Source: Pleurostoma richardsiae
Lineage: Eukaryota > Ascomycota > Sordariomycetes > Calosphaeriales > Pleurostomataceae
NCBI GenBank assembly: GCA_030052745.1
Contig: JANBVO010000033.1
Location: 372,001-436,000 of the forward strand
Reading direction: 5' to 3'
DNA length: 64,000 nt
Positions 63,309 to 64,000 of the stretch are shown one piece after another (the stretch's first letter is position 1; each line of letters starts with the position of its first letter). The translations under genes and the position numbers were made by a program. The notes under the pieces are model-generated. The model ran no database searches. It had not been told where the DNA came from and saw only the letters and a list, made by a program, of their open reading frames with translations.

Positions 63309-64000
63309 ATGGCGTCCTTTACCCCTGCGCTGCTCCGGACTGGGTCCGGCTTGAAAGCAGCCTTGTGTCTCGTCTTCCTGTCGCTGACTGTCACGATCTA
63401 TTTCCTAGGATGGCCTCGCCTGATGAGCTTGGATTTCGCCCAGGCCCGGAGCAGAGTCTTCAGCCTGTCCTTCTGGCAGTCTCTGTTCCCATACCTGCCG
63501 TTGGTCTCCTTGTACTTGCCGACGGTCCTTTCCTTCGATGTCAGGGCGCTCTTGAGTAAGTGGCAACGACATGAACAGTCAGGAAGCCGGCTGATGATGA
63601 AATGCACGACAGTGTACAAGCGAGACATCACGAGTGACGATCGAGTACTCTTCCAGACCCTGTACAGCTTCATCGCAAAATCCGATCAGCTTATGGGCAG
63701 CCGGCACTGCGAACTGTCTTCGCAGCCCACTTGTAAGGGCCGAAGGTTCTACATCGAGGAGGACACAGGAGGCATCCTGGAGACAGCCCAAAGGGTCTTT
63801 GCTGTTCCGGCCGAAGGGCCCACGTATTCTGTTCGCACGGATAGAGGGCGCCTTTTCGTGCAGAGGTCGTCCAAGGTGGGGACAGAGATCTTGACCATCT
63901 GGGCTTGGAGGCTTAATACTCTGAACTCCCTTCACGAGCTGAGCGACGTCGATAGTCGGGGGAAGACCAGAGTTTATGTCTGGACAAAGGGCGCTTGGCA
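63309..64000 (+). CDS. N-terminal part of a BCS1-like membrane AAA protein (partial)
   Basis: The frame runs from ATG 63309 to the window edge (230 codons). It begins with one or two hydrophobic segments (CLVFLSLTVTIYFLGW, then LFPYLPLVSLYLP). A soluble part follows whose course fits the BCS1 N-terminal domain: DDRVLFQTLYSFIAKSDQLM, FYIEEDTGG, PTYSVRTDRGRLFVQRSS, EILTIWAWRLNTLNSLHEL and RVYVWTKGAW just before the expected AAA module. In BCS1 this domain recognises the Rieske protein at the mitochondrial inner membrane; many fungal paralogues have other roles. The AAA part would lie beyond 64000, so the call is tentative. Confidence 0.5.
   Translation, partial: MASFTPALLRTGSGLKAALCLVFLSLTVTIYFLGWPRLMSLDFAQARSRVFSLSFWQSLFPYLPLVSLYLPTVLSFDVRALLSKWQRHEQSGSRLMMKCTTVYKRDITSDDRVLFQTLYSFIAKSDQLMGSRHCELSSQPTCKGRRFYIEEDTGGILETAQRVFAVPAEGPTYSVRTDRGRLFVQRSSKVGTEILTIWAWRLNTLNSLHELSDVDSRGKTRVYVWTKGAW

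Noticed and set aside
1-64000. tRNA, rRNA, CRISPR arrays, and retroelement or virus-like proteins
   Set aside because: None of the characteristic motifs or repeats (cloverleaf boxes, direct-repeat/spacer pattern, reverse transcriptase or capsid motifs, long terminal repeats) were noticed on reading; a profile search could still find short remnants.

Overview
The window looks like nuclear DNA of a filamentous ascomycete (Pezizomycotina, probably Sordariomycetes). The reasons are intron-poor genes with GT-AG introns of about 45-65 nt that often carry a CTRAY branch site just before the acceptor, TATA boxes 50-150 nt upstream of several starts, and families typical of that group: an NDT80/XprG-type transcription factor, a SOK1/TCP11 protein, Pcl-type cyclins, a BYS1-type secreted protein, a GPI-anchored Ser-rich wall protein, a SET protein with an NHSC core, and decayed HET/TPR and DUF3435 sequences. 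No rRNA, tRNA, CRISPR array or bacterial-type gene was seen. Exon borders were read by eye.

Layout. 0-7.4 kb: a partial gene, a small hypothetical gene, a four-exon pseudokinase, a four-helix membrane protein divergent from a BYS1-like secreted protein, a coiled-coil protein, a small unknown and a GPI-type wall protein. 7.9-13.5 kb: a SET protein, two small coiled-coil genes and the first of two long genes whose 3' exons encode a SKP1-like domain. 15.7-23.3 kb: a conserved hypothetical protein convergent with a protein kinase, a SOK1/TCP11 paralogue, a Pcl-type cyclin and a Cys/His plus Lys-rich protein. 24-30.4 kb: small disordered, coiled-coil and membrane proteins, and a BTB protein with three tandem repeats. 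31.3-39.5 kb: a full-length but divergent NMA111 (HtrA/PDZ) homologue, a protein matching only part of CCR4-NOT scaffold NOT1, and a J-domain protein with tandem repeats. 39.8-46.6 kb: a second Pcl-type cyclin, an F-box-like protein, a hexapeptide-repeat protein, a zinc-finger/chromo-like protein and two unknowns. 47.3-48.4 kb: remnants of a DUF3435 recombinase-family gene and a HET/TPR gene. 48.8-52 kb: the second SKP1-fusion gene. 53.8-64 kb: a two-finger C2H2 protein, the NDT80-type factor, small unknowns, a multi-C2H2 protein and the start of a BCS1-like gene.

Two themes stand out. First, many genes are divergent, sometimes truncated, relatives of highly conserved cellular proteins (NMA111, NOT1, SOK1/TCP11, SKP1, Pcl cyclins, a DnaJ protein, BCS1), which suggests a lineage-specific region enriched in altered duplicates. 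Second, ubiquitin-ligase adaptor folds recur: two SKP1-like domains, one F-box-like gene, an F-box-like segment inside one SKP1 fusion, and a BTB domain. The strongest candidate for something undescribed is the pair of genes at 11187-13468 and 48756-51956. In both, a long helical protein is joined in frame, through introns at matching places, to a Cys-rich hinge and a complete SKP1-like domain.
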